A stretch of 64,000 nucleotides of DNA from Candidatus Anaerobutyricum avicola (lineage in GTDB: Bacteria > Bacillota > Clostridia > Lachnospirales > Lachnospiraceae). The position numbers and the translations under genes were made by a program. The stretch lies in NCBI GenBank assembly GCA_019113845.1, contig DXGQ01000009.1, positions 1 through 64,000 of the forward strand, written 5' to 3'. Shown piece by piece: positions 45,113 through 54,429 of the stretch (position 1 is the first letter of the stretch; every line of letters begins with the position of its first letter). A model generated the notes under the pieces. That model searched no databases. It saw only the letters and a list, made by a program, of their open reading frames with translations, and was not told the DNA's origin.

Positions 45113-45347
45113 TCTCCCAGATTAAAAAGCTGTTATTTCTGAGATATTTTTCCATTTGCATCATTTCGTCTTCTGAGAAACCATAAGATTTATAAATCAT
45201 ATTTTCCGGGAGACGTCCTTCCGCAAAATCAAATCCCTGTTCGTTGGGACGTTCAAAACGAAATGTAATGGAATCAAATCCATCTCGTTCTTCAATATCC
45301 GAAAATATCAATGTGATATTGTCAATCTTACTGTAATAATTTTTCAT
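45081..45347 (-). CDS. Small protein paired with the DUF4160 gene
   Basis: 88 residues (MKNYYSKIDNITLIFSDIEE ... FLIWEIAREEGGEIA), acidic, with no membrane helix or known motif. The frame is open upstream to 45731, but that part overlaps a terminator hairpin and GC-rich repeats and does not look like protein, so I place the start at the ATG at 45347, with a weak AGGTG site. By position it may take the place of the DUF2442 partner usual next to DUF4160; sequence alone does not prove this. Confidence 0.6.
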   Translation of the reverse strand: MKNYYSKIDNITLIFSDIEERDGFDSITFRFERPNEQGFDFAEGRLPENMIYKSYGFSEDEMMQMEKYLRNNSFLIWEIAREEGGEIA

Positions 45348-45638
45348 AAATAACACCTGCCTCTCTACCTTTTCTTTGACAGCAATGTTTCTCTTATCCA
45401 TTACCTTAATGGAATAGTCTTTATCTTTCTCCATCATTTTATCATGCCGGGGGCTGACGTAAAAGATAAAAATATATTCTTTACTCCGGCACATCTTTAC
45501 TCCGGCATAAAGTATGCACCGCCGGATTCCGCTCACACCGACGCAGCGGTCGCCTGCGTATGCCATTGCCTGACCCTTGTTAAAGCATTCTGCCTGTACC
45601 AACGCAGCGGCTGTCCTTGGGGTGTATCCGTATCTCGC

Positions 45639-45728
45639 AAAAAAAGACATGGCCCTTTGACGTTCTTCCCACAACATCAGAGCTGCCGTCTGACGCAGAA
45701 AGAGTCGTTTCATCTGCCATGTCTTTTT
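45639..45728 (-). terminator. Terminator of the pyrK-pyrD transcript
   Basis: On the minus strand AAAAAGACATGGC (45728-45716) pairs with GCCATGTC (45653-45646), followed by TTTTTTT. The 62-nt inside can form further short stems. It lies 35 nt after the pyrD stop. The remaining non-coding stretch to 45348 contains a 14-bp direct repeat TCTTTACTCCGGCA (45478-45491 and 45494-45507) and no gene I can support. Confidence 0.65.
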
Positions 45729-45762
45729 CATTACACTATTAACTTATCAGCGGTTTGGCCGC

Positions 45763-46662
45763 CTACATACACCCGATGATCTCATTGATATCTTCGATCT
45801 GGTATCTTTCCATGTACTCTTTGATGCCCTGAAGCACTTCCATGGTTGCCCGTGGATTGTGGAAGTTAGCGGTTCCGACTGCCACCATGGTGGCGCCTGC
45901 CATCATCAGCTCGATGGCGTCCTCGCCGGTCATGACGCCGCCCATGCCGATGATCGGCAGGCTGCAGGCTTTGTGTACCTGATAGATCATGCGGACTGCC
46001 ACCGGTTTGATGGCCGGGCCGGACAGGCCGCCGGTCTGGTTGGCGAGGATGAACTTCCGGCGGTGGATGTCGATTTTCATACCGGTGATGGTGTTAATGA
46101 GGGAGAGGACGTCGCTGCCGCCGGCCTCCGCTGCCTTTGCCATCTCGGTGATGTCTGTGACGTTCGGGCTTAACTTCATGACGATCGGCTGTTTTGCTTT
46201 CGCTTTGATGGCTTTTGTGATCTCATAGAGGGCGTCCGGGTTCTGTCCGAAGGCGATGCCGCCCGCCTTGACGTTCGGACAGGAAACGTTGATCTCCAGC
46301 AGGTCCACCGGCTCGTCAGCGAGACGTTCCACCACTTCCACGTAGTCTTCGACGGTGCGGCCGCAGACGTTTACGATGATGGACGCATTTTTCTCTTTTA
46401 AATGCGGGATATCTCTCTGGCAGAACAGCTCGATGCCCGGATTCTGCAGGCCGACAGCGTTTAACATGCCGCCGTAAGTCTCCGCGATACGCGGCGTCGG
46501 GTTGCCTTCCCATGGCACGTTGGCAACACCTTTTGTGGTGACTGCGCCGAGAGCGGAGAGATCGACAAATTCTTCGTATTCCGCGCCGGAGCCAAAGGTT
46601 CCCGAGGCGGTTGTCACTGGGTTTTTAAAGGTACGTCCTGCCAGCTTTACTTCTAAATTCAT
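45763..46662 (-). CDS. pyrD: Dihydroorotate dehydrogenase B, catalytic subunit
   Basis: Oxidises dihydroorotate to orotate, passing electrons to PyrK and NAD+. The 299 residues show KNPVTTASGTFGSG, GLQNPGIELF, the class 1B catalytic Cys in NVSCPNVKAGGIAFGQ, LSLINTITGM, GLSGPAIKPVAVRM, and IIGMGGVMTGEDAIE with the phosphate site. The ATG overlaps the pyrK stop as ATGA. It is followed by a terminator and then the accessory island, rather than by pyrE. Confidence 0.96.
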   Translation of the reverse strand: MNLEVKLAGRTFKNPVTTASGTFGSGAEYEEFVDLSALGAVTTKGVANVPWEGNPTPRIAETYGGMLNAVGLQNPGIELFCQRDIPHLKEKNASIIVNVCGRTVEDYVEVVERLADEPVDLLEINVSCPNVKAGGIAFGQNPDALYEITKAIKAKAKQPIVMKLSPNVTDITEMAKAAEAGGSDVLSLINTITGMKIDIHRRKFILANQTGGLSGPAIKPVAVRMIYQVHKACSLPIIGMGGVMTGEDAIELMMAGATMVAVGTANFHNPRATMEVLQGIKEYMERYQIEDINEIIGCM

Positions 46663-47420
46663 GAAAATACAACCTCCTTTGCGTCGAATACCGGCCCGTC
46701 TTTACAGATCCGGGTGTTGTTCACGTTGGTGTGATGGTCTTTTTCTTTTGTCTTACAGATACAGCCAAGGCAGGCGCCGATACCGCAGGCCATTCTCTCC
46801 TCGAGAGAAATCTGCGCTTCCATGCCGTACTCGTCCGCATATTCTGCCAGAGCTTTTAACATCGGCATCGGTCCGCAGGCATAAATGATGTCTCCGCTTA
46901 CCTGTGCGGCTTTGATGGCATCAATAACGGTTCCTTTTGTACCGCAGCTGCCGTCCTCCGTGGCCACGACCACATCCGCGCAGGAGTCAAACTCTTCTTT
47001 TAAGAACAATTCGTCCCGGTAACCGAGAACGACGGTCTTCTCACAGGAGAGCTGTCTGGCAAGTTCCAGCATCGGAGGGATTCCGATACCGCCGCCCACG
47101 ATGACCGCTTTCTTGTCTTTCATCGTGAAACCGTTGCCAAGAGGACCCATCACTTCCAGGGAGCCCCCCTCCTTCATCTCAGAAAACAGGCGGGTTCCCT
47201 CTCCGGCAATCCGGTAAACGACCCGGAGTGTTCCTTTTTCCGCGTCAATGCCACAGATACTGATCGGCCGGGGCAGAAGTTTTGTGCCATCCTCACAGTA
47301 CATGGCAATGAACTGTCCCGGCTTCGCTTCCTTTGCTCCTTTCGGGAACGACAGCACCATATCATAAATATCTGTGCCGATACATTTCTGGCTGACGATC
47401 ACTGCCCTTTCTTTCACCAT
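46659..47420 (-). CDS. pyrK: Dihydroorotate dehydrogenase B, electron transfer subunit
   Basis: Binds FAD and a 2Fe-2S cluster and links PyrD to NAD+. About 253 residues, with the flavin motif LLPRPISICGID, the NAD part IVGGGIGIPPMLELA, and the cluster cysteines in ERMACGIGACLGCICKTK plus a later CKDGPVFDAKEV. The ATG at 47420 (MVKERAVIV) lies 9 nt after GGAGG. Confidence 0.95.
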   Translation of the reverse strand: MVKERAVIVSQKCIGTDIYDMVLSFPKGAKEAKPGQFIAMYCEDGTKLLPRPISICGIDAEKGTLRVVYRIAGEGTRLFSEMKEGGSLEVMGPLGNGFTMKDKKAVIVGGGIGIPPMLELARQLSCEKTVVLGYRDELFLKEEFDSCADVVVATEDGSCGTKGTVIDAIKAAQVSGDIIYACGPMPMLKALAEYADEYGMEAQISLEERMACGIGACLGCICKTKEKDHHTNVNNTRICKDGPVFDAKEVVFS

Positions 47421-47487
47421 ATGCATACACCTCCATTTTTTCATCTTTATCTTATGATCCATTTACTATTTATTTCATTCCACGCCG

Positions 47488-48306
47488 CTACCAAAACTTC
47501 CGCACAAATACCGGGAGCGGCGGGTGATTCGGTCTGTTATAAAATGCTTCCACCAGCACCATATATCGCTGTGGATCGAGGTCTTTCAGCCACGCGAGCA
47601 CCTGCTTCTTTTCCTCAAAGCCGGAATCGCCGCCGCTGTAGATCATCAGCGATAAAAGTCCTCCGGGTTTCAGCAGCCGAAGCGCTTTTGTAAGCGCCAT
47701 GAGCGTGGTTGCCGGCTTTGTGGCAAGCCCGTGGTCGCCGCCGGGCAGATAGCCCAGGTTAAACATGATGAGATCTGCCAATCCTTCCGGGACATACTCG
47801 TCCATATGCTCATGTCCCCGGAGCAGGAGACGAATCCGTTTCCTGCCCGCGGCGTCCTGAAGAACTGCCCGGTTTTTCTTCTCGTCTTTCTGCTCCACCG
47901 TCTTTTCCGGACAGCCAGGCACATCTTTTCCGCACCCGGTGACATGCTCCGCACCGGGACGTTCCATATCGCCGACATTCTTCTTCCCGTCAGAACATCT
48001 GCCCGGACATTCTGTATACCCATTTTTAAGAAGTCTTTCTCTTGTCTTTTGCAATGCCATTTCCTGAATATCCATGGCAAGGATCTCACCACCATTCTCT
48101 CCCAGCAGCTCACTCAGAAAGAGCGTGTCTTTTCCCGTGCCCGCCGTGGCGTCAATAAAGAAAGCCTTCTCTTTCCCTTGTCCCTCATGATCCGGGCTGT
48201 CGGACGGAGATGCAAATGCCGTTCCGCACGCATCCGTATTCCCATCCGGCAGGAACATCTGGCGAATCCGCTCATGGCACCAGTCTGTGATCACAAAACG
48301 CTTCAT
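47488..48306 (-). CDS. mnmM: SAM-dependent methyltransferase, YtqB/MnmM family
   Basis: About 272 residues. The SAM motif FIDATAGTGKDTLFLSELL and the signature LIMFNLGYLPGGDHGLATKP identify the YtqB group, which in Bacillus and Staphylococcus methylates aminomethyl-uridine 34 of tRNA (MnmM). The usual length is near 190; here an insert of about 55 residues, rich in Cys, Gly and Lys (ECPGRCSDGKKNVGD ...), separates two core strands, and a second, shorter insert lies near the N-terminus. The ATG at 48306 follows GGAGG at 7 nt. It precedes pyrK by 67 nt. Confidence 0.85.
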   Translation of the reverse strand: MKRFVITDWCHERIRQMFLPDGNTDACGTAFASPSDSPDHEGQGKEKAFFIDATAGTGKDTLFLSELLGENGGEILAMDIQEMALQKTRERLLKNGYTECPGRCSDGKKNVGDMERPGAEHVTGCGKDVPGCPEKTVEQKDEKKNRAVLQDAAGRKRIRLLLRGHEHMDEYVPEGLADLIMFNLGYLPGGDHGLATKPATTLMALTKALRLLKPGGLLSLMIYSGGDSGFEEKKQVLAWLKDLDPQRYMVLVEAFYNRPNHPPLPVFVRKFW

Positions 48307-48428
48307 TCTCGTTCCTCCATTCTCCCCGCTCAAACAGCCTGCATCCCTAGGCGTTATACCGATTGATGGCAACACCGCAGATGGAAGCGCAGGACAGTCA
48401 TTATGCGAAATGTGGGCAGGTCAGTACA

Positions 48429-49247
48429 CTACGCCAGCAGGAAGTACCCGGCCACAAGGATACCGAGCACGATCCGGTACACGCCAAATGCCTTAAAGTC
48501 ATTTTTCTTTACATAGTTCAGCAGGAACTTGATGGCGAGGATAGAAACCACAAAGGCGACCACCATGCCGACCAGCAGCACTGCCACCTCATAACCGGTG
48601 TAATGGAAGCCGAACTTCACCATCTTTAAGAGGCTGGCTCCGAACATGACCGGGATGGAGAGGAAGAACGAGTATTCTGCCGCCACATACCGGGAGGTTC
48701 CGATGAGCACGGCGCCGAGGATCGTCGCGCCGGAACGGGAAGTTCCCGGTATGAGCGCAAGGATTTGAAAACAACCGATGAGGAATGCTGTCTTTACGCT
48801 GACAGATTCCAGCGTGGTCATGGACGGCGTTCTCTTTTTGTTATAGTTTTCCACTACGATAAACAGGATACCGTAAAGGATCAATGTAAATGCGACTGTC
48901 TGTGGATTATAAAACAGAGCGTCCAGCGTATCATCCAATGGCAGTCCGATGATCGCCGCCGGCAGACAGCCCACGATCACTTTACCCCAGAGCCGGAAAG
49001 TGTCTTTCTTTTCTACGGCTGTCTTCTTTGGACTGAACGGGTTTAACTTATGGAAATATAAAATGCAGACAGCCAGAATGGCGCCAAGCTGAATGACAAC
49101 CCGGAACATCTCCATGAATTCATGGGATACGTTAAGCTTTACAAATTCTTCCACCAGGATCATGTGTCCCGTAGAACTGATCGGCAGCCACTCTGTGATA
49201 CCTTCCACGATACCCAGCAAGATTACCTTTAACATTTCTAAAATCAT
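48429..49247 (-). CDS. uppP: Undecaprenyl-diphosphate phosphatase
   Basis: Membrane enzyme that recycles the undecaprenyl carrier for cell-wall synthesis and gives bacitracin tolerance. About 272 residues with the two family motifs [20 protein letters not shown] (residues about 12-31) and [14 protein letters not shown], and about seven helices. The ATG at 49247 follows GGAGG at 11 nt; the frame opens further upstream but that part is not protein-like. Confidence 0.95.
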   Translation of the reverse strand: MILEMLKVILLGIVEGITEWLPISSTGHMILVEEFVKLNVSHEFMEMFRVVIQLGAILAVCILYFHKLNPFSPKKTAVEKKDTFRLWGKVIVGCLPAAIIGLPLDDTLDALFYNPQTVAFTLILYGILFIVVENYNKKRTPSMTTLESVSVKTAFLIGCFQILALIPGTSRSGATILGAVLIGTSRYVAAEYSFFLSIPVMFGASLLKMVKFGFHYTGYEVAVLLVGMVVAFVVSILAIKFLLNYVKKNDFKAFGVYRIVLGILVAGYFLLA

Positions 49248-49427
49248 TTTGTTATGTACCTCCTGTAAACATACGACAATTCTGAAAATACAGTTTATTG
49301 TATCACAGATGACTGCCTTTGTGGACAGCGATTTTTTTACATCTCTCGCGCACGCATTTTCACACACATTTCCGCGCAGTTCCGGCAGCGCCGATACCGC
49401 CGGAAACCTGTATGCCACCGGCGTCTT

Positions 49428-51437
49428 TTATATCTCTTCTGTTTGTATCAGGCCCTGTTCCGTCAAAAACTGCAGAGAAAAGATTTTTTTCCGCCCGCCT
49501 TTATCAAATCGCAGGGTGATCTTATCCCCATCTATATTGACGATGGTTCCCTCTCCGTACTTTTTATGGCGGATCCTCTGTCCCGGTCGAAACCCTTCTT
49601 TATCATACTGTATTTCTGCCAGATAACGGGAAGGTTTCGCCGCTTTCTGATAGAGTTCCTTCACCGAGTAGAGGAAGAGATAGGTTTTTGCTCTGGTGAG
49701 CGCCACATACACAAGACGACGCTCCTCTTCCAGGTCTGCAGGCTTCACTGCCTTCTTGTGCGGCGTAATCCCCTCATTCATATCCATAACGAAGACCACC
49801 TCATACTCCAGTCCCTTGGCGCTGTGCATGGTGGTAAGGGTGACTCCGCTGCTGTCATTTTTCCGCCCGGCTTCCAGCTGTTTTTTTAACTCTTCCCCAT
49901 ACTCCTCGATATAGGCAAACCACGCCTCCACCGTAGGACAGTCTCTGGCCGTCTCCTGAATCTGGTCGAGAACTTCTGTCAGATCATCGGGGTTCATCCG
50001 TCGGAAAGCGGCGTATTCCGCCAGATACTCCTCATAGCCGATACCGTTTCTTATGTAGGTGATGGCGGCGTAGGGATCCATTTTTTTCAGCAAATATAAA
50101 TCCATTTCCAGCTTGTCGATTTTCTCATAGAGCCATCTCTTCCCGAACGTCTGCTGTTTTAAAGCCGTCAGATCGACTTCCGGTTCTGTCAGCATATTTC
50201 GGGAAATGTACCGTTTCGGCCGGTTCATGACCTGTAAAAACAGTTTCCGGTCTCTCGCTCCCATGGCGAGCTTCAGATAGGCAATGATGTTCCGGGCGAT
50301 CCAGTGTTCAAAAATGTTTGGCAGTACATCCCGCATCTGAAAGGGAATGTTGTATTCCATCAGACGCCCTGCCAGCAGTCTCGGCTGGGTGTTTGTCCGG
50401 AATATGACGGCAATCTCCTCCGCAGGAATCCCCTTTTTCATGTAAAAGCGGATGCCGTTTACGATATCACTGCATTCCGCGCTGGTGTTTTCCATCTTCC
50501 GGTATACAATAGGCACTTTGCTTCCCCGGGCGGCTGTCAGTTTCTTTTCAAATCGCTTCGTGTTATGTGCGATCAGTCTTCTGGCGCCCTCCACGATCTC
50601 CTGACTGCACCGGTAATTGATATTCAGTATCATTCGTCTGGCCCGCGGATAATCTTTTTCAAATCCAAGCATGATCTCCGGTTTTGCTCCCCGGAAGCGG
50701 TAGATAGACTGGTCATCATCTCCCACGATGAACAGATTCTCCCGGCTGCCCGCCAGCAGTTTTACGATCTCATACTGGATACGGTTGATATCCTGAAACT
50801 CATCCACCAGGATGTACTGAAACCGCTCCTGCCACATCTTTAAAATGTCCGGCCGGTCCCGCAGCAACTCATAGCAAAAGACCAGCATATCGTCAAAATC
50901 GAGCATCTGATGGCTCCGCAGTCTTTTCTCATATCCCTCGTATAATTCCCGGAATAACTCGTCCGCACAGTTGCTGCTGTGATAGAGAGACAAATCCATC
51001 ATCTCTCCCTTGACAAAGCTGATCTCATTGAGAATACCCGTGAGAAACTCTCCCTCGTCCTCAATCTCCAGCTCTTTTTCGTCCACCATCTCTTTTATGT
51101 ATCTTCTCCGGTCTTCTTCGCGGATGATATTGCTCCCTGTATATCGGTACGCATAACGAAGAATCCTGAAAAAGACCGAGTGGAAAGTACCGAAGAGAAC
51201 CGGCGTCCGTTCTTCCCCCATCAGCTTCTCAAAACGCTGCTGCATCTCCTTTGCCGCCGCTCTGGTAAATGTAATGACCAGTATATGGGACGGATGCACT
51301 CCTGCTTCCTCGATCAGCCATTTGACGCGGTAAGTGATCACCAGTGTTTTTCCGGAACCAGGTCCCGCCAGTACCATCGCCGGCCCATCCTGATGGGTTA
51401 TGGCTTTTTTCTGTTCTTCGTTAAATTCTGCGCTCAT
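49428..51437 (-). CDS. UvrD/Rep-family ATP-dependent DNA helicase
   Basis: About 669 residues with all superfamily 1A motifs in order: VLAGPGSGKTLVITYRV (I), ITFTRAAAKEMQQRF (Ia), ILVDEFQDINRIQYE (II), VGDDDQSIYRFRGA (III), INYRCSQEI (IV), TTMHSAKGLEYEVVFV (V) and VYVALTRAKTYLFLYS (VI). The C-terminus has a Tudor-like GQRIRHKKYGEGTIVNIDG segment, as in PcrA. It is shorter than typical PcrA (about 740) and may be a paralogue. The ATG at 51437 is chosen; 51446 and 51479 are also open. Confidence 0.9.
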   Translation of the reverse strand: MSAEFNEEQKKAITHQDGPAMVLAGPGSGKTLVITYRVKWLIEEAGVHPSHILVITFTRAAAKEMQQRFEKLMGEERTPVLFGTFHSVFFRILRYAYRYTGSNIIREEDRRRYIKEMVDEKELEIEDEGEFLTGILNEISFVKGEMMDLSLYHSSNCADELFRELYEGYEKRLRSHQMLDFDDMLVFCYELLRDRPDILKMWQERFQYILVDEFQDINRIQYEIVKLLAGSRENLFIVGDDDQSIYRFRGAKPEIMLGFEKDYPRARRMILNINYRCSQEIVEGARRLIAHNTKRFEKKLTAARGSKVPIVYRKMENTSAECSDIVNGIRFYMKKGIPAEEIAVIFRTNTQPRLLAGRLMEYNIPFQMRDVLPNIFEHWIARNIIAYLKLAMGARDRKLFLQVMNRPKRYISRNMLTEPEVDLTALKQQTFGKRWLYEKIDKLEMDLYLLKKMDPYAAITYIRNGIGYEEYLAEYAAFRRMNPDDLTEVLDQIQETARDCPTVEAWFAYIEEYGEELKKQLEAGRKNDSSGVTLTTMHSAKGLEYEVVFVMDMNEGITPHKKAVKPADLEEERRLVYVALTRAKTYLFLYSVKELYQKAAKPSRYLAEIQYDKEGFRPGQRIRHKKYGEGTIVNIDGDKITLRFDKGGRKKIFSLQFLTEQGLIQTEEI

Positions 51438-51519
51438 TTTCTCCATCCTCACAGAGAAAAAGGGTGTTTTTATAAACACCCTTTCTCCTTCGTCTCAGAA
51501 ATATATTCTGATATATTCT

Positions 51520-53226
51520 TTATTTTGCAACTGATTCCAGATATGCTTTTACTTCTGCTTCTGTAACCAGAGACATTGCTTTCTCAGCTACAGCGTTGGC
51601 CTCTTCCATCGTCCAGAGAGAAATCGTCTTTCTGGTCGCCAGAATGGATGTAGCACTTACACTGAACTCGTCCAGACCAAAGGAAAGCAGCAGCGGTGTC
51701 AGCAGCGGATCAGCAGCTGCCTCTCCACACATGCCTACCATAGTTCCCTCTGCCTTGCCGGCCTTGATGACTCTCTCAATGGAGCGGAGCACAGCCGGAT
51801 TGTAAGTAGAATACAGATAAGCCACATCCGGATTACCACGGTCAGCAGCCATAGTATATCCTGTCAAGTCATTGGTTCCGATGCTGAAGAAATCTGCTTC
51901 TTTTGCGAAAGCATCCGCCATCAGGCTGGCTGCCGGTGTCTCCACCATGATACCAACCTTGATATCTTTGTTATACGGAATACCTTTTTCATCAAGTTCC
52001 GCTTTGATCTCTTCTAACATTGCCTTTACTGCGCGGAACTCATCCACACAGGAAATCATCGGCACCATGATCTTAATCTCACCGTAAGCGCTCGCGCGAA
52101 GCAGGGCTCTTAACTGTGGACGGTATAAATCCTCTCTCTTCAAGCAGAGACGTACTGCACGGAATCCAAGGAACGGATTCTCCTCTTTAGCAAGGCCAAG
52201 ATACGGAATCTCCTTGTCACCGCCGATATCAAGAGTACGGATGATGACCGGCTTGCCCTTAAGCATCTCAGCCACTTTTTTATAAGCCTCAAACTGCTCA
52301 TCCTCTGTAGGTACCTGTGGACGGTCCATGAACAGGAACTCTGTACGGAACAGGCCGATACCTTCTCCGTCACATTCCACTACTTTCTCTGCGTCTTCCG
52401 GTTTTCCGATGTTTGCGCACAGCTCAACGACATGTCCGTCGGCCGTTGCGCTCTCTTTTCCGATGAATGCCTGCAGAGCGGCCTTCTCAGCCAGATACTC
52501 TTCTCTCTTTGCAGTATATTTCTTAAGAAGCTCTTCGTCCGGAGAAGCAAATACCTCACCGGTAGAGCCATCCAGGATTACGGTCTGTCCGTTTTCCAGC
52601 TTGCTCACGATCCCTTCAATACTGAGTACTGCAGGAATCTCCAGCGCTCTTGCAAGGATCGCGGAATGCGAAGTCTTTCCGCCGATCTCAGTCAGAACAC
52701 CAGCCACGTTGGCAGGATTAATCCCTGCGGTCATGGACGGCGTCAGATCTTCTGCCACAAGAACTGTTCCTTCCGGAACGCTTGCCAGATCGAGATCTTC
52801 CACATCAAGAAGGATCTTTAAAAGTCTTGTCTTGATGTCGCAGACGTCTGTCGCTCTCTGCTGGAACATCTCATCCTCAATGGATGAAAACATCTGTGCG
52901 TACATATCGCAGACCTGCTCAACAGCGGCCTCCGCGCACATTTTCTCATTTTCAATATTTGCGTTAATCTGTCCGGTCATCTCCGGATCCATTAACAGCA
53001 GGACATGTCCCTCTAAAATTTCTGCCTCTTTTGCCCCCACGCGAGTTTTCATGTCTTCTGCCATAGCCTGCGTCTTAGCAATACATTTCTCCAGTGCATT
53101 GTTAAAACGTTCTTTTTCAGCAGCAATGTCGCTGACTGTAACGTTATCATATGCCAGAGACGGTTCCTTTACGATCACTACGGAACCGATACCAATTCCG
53201 GCAGATGCACCAATACCAGTATACAT
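51520..53226 (-). CDS. ptsI: PTS Enzyme I
   Basis: Transfers phosphate from phosphoenolpyruvate to HPr. About 568 residues, with the swivel-domain histidine in GGKTSHSAILAR, and PEP-domain blocks GIGLFRTEFLFMDRPQ, IRTLDIGGDKEIPYLG, NPFLGFRAVRLCL, DFFSIGTNDLTGYTMAADRGN and the catalytic Cys in VGMCGEAAADPLL. The ATG at 53226 lies after GAGGTGG. It follows ptsH by 24 nt and serves the mannose- and fructose-type PTS genes elsewhere in the window. Confidence 0.97.
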   Translation of the reverse strand: MYTGIGASAGIGIGSVVIVKEPSLAYDNVTVSDIAAEKERFNNALEKCIAKTQAMAEDMKTRVGAKEAEILEGHVLLLMDPEMTGQINANIENEKMCAEAAVEQVCDMYAQMFSSIEDEMFQQRATDVCDIKTRLLKILLDVEDLDLASVPEGTVLVAEDLTPSMTAGINPANVAGVLTEIGGKTSHSAILARALEIPAVLSIEGIVSKLENGQTVILDGSTGEVFASPDEELLKKYTAKREEYLAEKAALQAFIGKESATADGHVVELCANIGKPEDAEKVVECDGEGIGLFRTEFLFMDRPQVPTEDEQFEAYKKVAEMLKGKPVIIRTLDIGGDKEIPYLGLAKEENPFLGFRAVRLCLKREDLYRPQLRALLRASAYGEIKIMVPMISCVDEFRAVKAMLEEIKAELDEKGIPYNKDIKVGIMVETPAASLMADAFAKEADFFSIGTNDLTGYTMAADRGNPDVAYLYSTYNPAVLRSIERVIKAGKAEGTMVGMCGEAAADPLLTPLLLSFGLDEFSVSATSILATRKTISLWTMEEANAVAEKAMSLVTEAEVKAYLESVAK

Positions 53227-53250
53227 GATTTCCACCTCTATATTATTAAC

Positions 53251-53514
53251 TTACTCTCCAAGACCGGATTCGATCAGCTCTACAGCTGTCTTTAAAGCTT
53301 CCTCTTCGTCTGGTCCGTTACATTCCAGTTCGATCTCGGAACCGCATTTGATACATGCGCCAATAATATTAAGAAGGCTCTTTGCATTGATGTCTTTGCC
53401 GTTGAAGTGGATCGTTACATCGCTCTCAAACTTTGCAACGCCTTTGGCAAAAACGCCTGCCGGTCTCATGTGAAGTCCCTGTGGATTAGTGATTGTGATT
53501 TTTTGTGATACCAT
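53251..53514 (-). CDS. ptsH: Phosphocarrier protein HPr
   Basis: 87 residues with the active His15 in PQGLHMRPAG and Ser46 in AKSLLNIIG, the site phosphorylated by HPr kinase in Firmicutes for carbon catabolite control. AAAGGAG precedes the ATG at 53514. First gene of ptsHI, behind a structured leader of about 200 nt. Confidence 0.97.
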   Translation of the reverse strand: MVSQKITITNPQGLHMRPAGVFAKGVAKFESDVTIHFNGKDINAKSLLNIIGACIKCGSEIELECNGPDEEEALKTAVELIESGLGE

Positions 53515-53535
53515 AATATTCTTCTCCTTTTCTTT

Positions 53536-53568
53536 AAAAAGTTGTAAAACAGCCGGAAAAGCTGTTTT
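53536..53568 (-). terminator. Attenuator-like hairpin in the ptsH leader
   Basis: On the minus strand AAAACAGC (53568-53561) pairs with GCTGTTTT (53553-53546), followed by ACAACTTTTT, only about 20 nt before the ptsH ATG. It looks like a weak intrinsic terminator inside the leader. Farther upstream the leader contains TGCGA-GA-TCGCA and a CCGC/GCGG stem. Confidence 0.45.
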
Positions 53569-53724
53569 CATGTTATAGAATAACAGAATTAAAAATAACC
53601 GGTTCAACTCACTGCTGGTAGATGCATTTTGATTAGTATTATACGTACTGCCGTCAACAGACTCCGCAGACAGTAGCGGATACGTGCGATCTCGCAGAAA
53701 CCCCCTAGTTATTTTATAGGACTA

Positions 53725-53753
53725 ATTTTACCATTGATTGGGTAGAGTGTCAA
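53725..53753 (-). promoter_or_regulatory. Promoter of ptsHI
   Basis: On the minus strand TTGACA (53753-53748), a 17-bp spacer and TAAAAT (53730-53725). The start near 53718 leaves about 200 nt of structured leader before ptsH. Confidence 0.8.
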
Positions 53754-53772
53754 CCAATTGACAGGGATAAAC

Positions 53773-54429
53773 TTATATCCTCGTGGATAAAAACGTCATC
53801 TCCCGCTGTCCTGCCTCGTCTTCCGGAAACAGTTCACAGTACTCCTGTACCGCCTCGTAGGCGGCCTCATAATCCAGAGAACGCTCATAGATGACGACCT
53901 TCTGGAACATAAAGGTCTGCTTGCTCTCTCCTCCGGCCGCAATCCCCTGCTCGGTAAAGGCAAGTGCATTCTCATAATCTTCCTGTTCGAGATAAATATC
54001 GCAGATCAGCTGTAAAAACACACTGTCCTCCGTCTTCTCCCATCCTTCGGAATATATGGTGAGCGCCCGCTCATGATCGCCTTCCTCTCTGGCGCATCTT
54101 CCCTTGAGCTCATAGTAGCGAGGCTCTCTGGAATCCGACGCGATCAGCCTGTCATAGATGGTCTCCGCCTGCGCGTAATCCTCAAGCTGATAATAGCTCT
54201 CCGCCAGATAACAGGTCATATCGTGATTCAGACCGCCGGCAAAAATGCAGTGCCTGTCCAGAGCACTCTCCAGATACTGGATCGTCTTGGAGTAATCTTC
54301 CTCCGCAAAGTATAAGAGCGCGTCGTCCCGAAGCTCCTGCTTCCTGCCGTATTCTCTCCACTGCCAGATGCCGCTGAGAAGAAGAAGGACAACCGCCGCT
54401 GCGATGATTCCCCGTAATAATCTGCTCAT
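53773..54429 (-). CDS. Membrane-anchored TPR-repeat protein
   Basis: About 218 residues. The N-terminal helix LLRGIIAAAVVLLLLSGIW is an uncleaved anchor or signal, followed by TPR-like units: DALLYFAEEDYSKTIQYLESAL, YLAESYYQLEDYAQAETIYDRLI, YELKGRCAREEGDHERALTIYSEG, LICDIYLEQEDYENALAFTEQGI. Probably a scaffold outside the membrane; no partner is evident. The ATG at 54429 lies 7 nt after GAGGG. It lies about 280 nt past rpsO, beyond its terminator. Confidence 0.82.
   Translation of the reverse strand: MSRLLRGIIAAAVVLLLLSGIWQWREYGRKQELRDDALLYFAEEDYSKTIQYLESALDRHCIFAGGLNHDMTCYLAESYYQLEDYAQAETIYDRLIASDSREPRYYELKGRCAREEGDHERALTIYSEGWEKTEDSVFLQLICDIYLEQEDYENALAFTEQGIAAGGESKQTFMFQKVVIYERSLDYEAAYEAVQEYCELFPEDEAGQREMTFLSTRI

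Noticed and set aside
45348-45731. Upstream extension of the DUF4160 partner frame
   Set aside because: Covers the pyrD terminator hairpin and a 14-bp direct repeat, is GC-rich unlike the rest, and lacks a start site.
52328-53473. 381-codon plus-strand open frame opposite ptsI and ptsH
   Set aside because: Serine-rich antisense translation of two certain genes.
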